Of a stretch of DNA of 8,190 nt, positions 7,447-8,190 are shown in pieces; position 1 is the first letter of the stretch; the number at the start of each line of letters is the position of its first letter. The DNA is from UBA11346 sp038203025. GTDB taxonomy: Bacteria > Planctomycetota > UBA11346. Position numbers and translations under genes: made by a program. Where the stretch lies: positions 1-8,190 of the forward strand of contig JBBREK010000192.1 of NCBI GenBank assembly GCA_038203025.1, read 5' to 3'. Under the pieces are notes generated by a model. That model was not told the origin of the DNA. It ran no database searches and saw only the letters and a list, made by a program, of their open reading frames with translations.

Positions 7447-7448
7447 GA
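7444..7448 (+). promoter_or_regulatory. Ribosome binding site of fumarase beta, overlapping the upstream stop
   Basis: TAGGA contains the stop codon TAG (7444-7446) of the four-helix-bundle gene and an AGGA Shine-Dalgarno core, 7 bases before the ATG at 7456. Ribosomes ending on the inserted gene would finish directly on this site, so beta-subunit translation may be coupled to the inserted gene. Confidence 0.5.
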
Positions 7449-7455
7449 CCACACC

Positions 7456-8028
7456 ATGAGTCTTGTCCAACTTACGACGCCAATGGACGAAACAACCGTC
7501 CGATCCTTGAATCTCGGCGACACCGTCGAAATCACCGGCCGCCTTTTCACCGGACGCGACGCGGTGCACCACCGCATCCACAAGGGCGAGAAGCCGCCGG
7601 TCGATCTGCGCGGCGGGATCATCTACCACTGCGGACCGGTGATGGTGCAGGAAGGTGCGAAGTGGCTGTGCAAGGCGGCCGGCCCGACGACCAGCTCGCG
7701 CGAGGAGCCCTACCAGTGGGAAGTGATGCGCGACCACGGCATCCGCGGTGTCATCGGCAAGGGCGGCATGGGGCCGAAGACCCTGGCCGGCTGCAAGGAG
7801 TACGGCTGCGTCTACCTGCACGCCATCGGCGGCGCTGCGCAGGTCTACGCCGAACGCATCACCCGCGTCGACGGCGTTGACTGGATGGACCTTGGCAGCC
7901 CGGAAGCGATCTGGCACCTGTGGGTCGAGCGCTTCCCCGCCATCGTCACCATGGACGCGCACGGCCGCTCGCTGCACAAGGACCTGCTGGCGACCAGCGC
8001 CAAAGCGTTGGACGCCCTCAAAGCTTGA
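7456..8028 (+). CDS. Class I fumarate hydratase, beta subunit
   Basis: The C-terminal/beta domain of class I fumarase or tartrate dehydratase, 190 residues, complete. It pairs with the alpha subunit to form the active enzyme. Family blocks seen are RDAVHHRI (34-41), HCGPV (58-62), GPTTSSREEPY (76-86, the substrate-binding region, usually GPTT-x(2)-R), GKGGM (101-105), HAIGGAA (122-128) and MDAHG (166-170). In single-chain enzymes this domain is fused to the alpha part; two-gene forms are normally adjacent with little or no gap, so the separation here is unusual. The first 60 bases are about 48% GC and the rest of the gene returns to the high GC of the region. The hydratase identity is firm; fumarase is preferred over tartrate dehydratase on general grounds only. 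Confidence 0.92.
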   Translation: MSLVQLTTPMDETTVRSLNLGDTVEITGRLFTGRDAVHHRIHKGEKPPVDLRGGIIYHCGPVMVQEGAKWLCKAAGPTTSSREEPYQWEVMRDHGIRGVIGKGGMGPKTLAGCKEYGCVYLHAIGGAAQVYAERITRVDGVDWMDLGSPEAIWHLWVERFPAIVTMDAHGRSLHKDLLATSAKALDALKA

Positions 8029-8031
8029 CCC

Positions 8032-8049
8032 CCGCCTGCCGCAGGGCGG
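8032..8049. terminator. Hairpin between convergent genes, possible bidirectional terminator
   Basis: CCGCCTG (8032-8038) pairs with CAGGGCGG (8042-8049) with one bulged G and a 3-base loop. It begins 4 bases after the fumarase beta stop and ends 2 bases from the stop of the convergent minus-strand frame. No T-run follows on either side, so intrinsic termination is uncertain. Confidence 0.35.
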
Positions 8050-8050
8050 C

Positions 8051-8190
8051 TCAAACTAGCCGGACCCCCAAGAGCGCCCCGACCAGTTTGCGATCGTACC
8101 TGAGTTGAGTTCGCGCATCAGCATGGGTCAGACCCAGCCGTTTGGCTGCTGCGATGGCGATGGAGAAGCACACGGCGAAGACGACGGGGA
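8051..8190 (-). CDS. C-terminal end of a convergent gene, cut by the window edge
   Basis: The minus strand has an open frame from the window edge to a TGA at 8053-8051, giving 45 residues: it starts PVVFAVCFSIAIAAAKRLGL and continues THADARTQLRYDRKLVGALLGVRLV. Codons near the edge end mostly in C or G, as in the true genes of this region. The piece has a hydrophobic start and a basic tail. I do not recognise a family. Being open for 45 codons is weak evidence in GC-rich DNA, but the stop placement just beyond the fumarase gene and its hairpin suits a convergent gene end. Confidence 0.45.
   Translation of the reverse strand, partial: PVVFAVCFSIAIAAAKRLGLTHADARTQLRYDRKLVGALLGVRLV

Overview
The window is GC-rich bacterial DNA with tightly packed genes. 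The dense operons, the CysQ-like phosphatase, the iron-sulphur fumarase and the heptameric intergenic repeats suggest a gammaproteobacterium, perhaps of the Lysobacterales/Xanthomonadales type. That placement is an impression from general knowledge, not a proof. I see no tRNA, rRNA, CRISPR array or transposase.

Left half (about 1-4084, all on the minus strand): an operon read right to left. It encodes (i) an Ala-rich membrane-anchored protein of the kind found in MoxR/DUF58 loci, (ii) a GT28/MGDG-synthase-like glycosyltransferase, (iii) a four-helix integral membrane protein, (iv) a MoxR-type AAA+ ATPase, and (v) possibly the start of another gene at the window edge. Junctions are a 4-base ATGA overlap, a 1-base gap, then a 106-base spacer holding a repeat element, then a possible GTGA overlap. 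The layout suggests a cell-envelope or chaperone-type module.

Middle (4085-4751): a short divergent intergenic region, an unrecognised 113-residue protein on the plus strand, and a 236-base spacer holding a second copy of the repeat element and a strong nested hairpin.

Right half (4752-8028, plus strand): an operon with a CysQ-like phosphatase, a small lipoprotein whose GTG start lies inside the phosphatase gene, and the alpha and beta subunits of a two-subunit class I [4Fe-4S] fumarase. The two fumarase genes are separated by about 486 bases of a different character. This insert is lower in GC and encodes a four-helix-bundle protein of the S23 / 23S rRNA intervening-sequence (IVS) family. 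It is flanked by inverted arrays of the heptamer TTCGCNG. A convergent minus-strand gene appears to end just after the fumarase beta gene.

The most interesting signal is the heptamer family. Three elements (1062-1144, 4522-4654, 6976-7445) share one architecture: (TTCGCNG)n on the left and (CNGCGAA)n on the right. Their interiors are about 41, 87 and 392 bases. Only the largest carries the four-helix-bundle gene, which resembles the layout of rRNA intervening sequences but sits inside a metabolic operon. The smallest extends its stem over the MoxR gene's ribosome binding site and first ATG.
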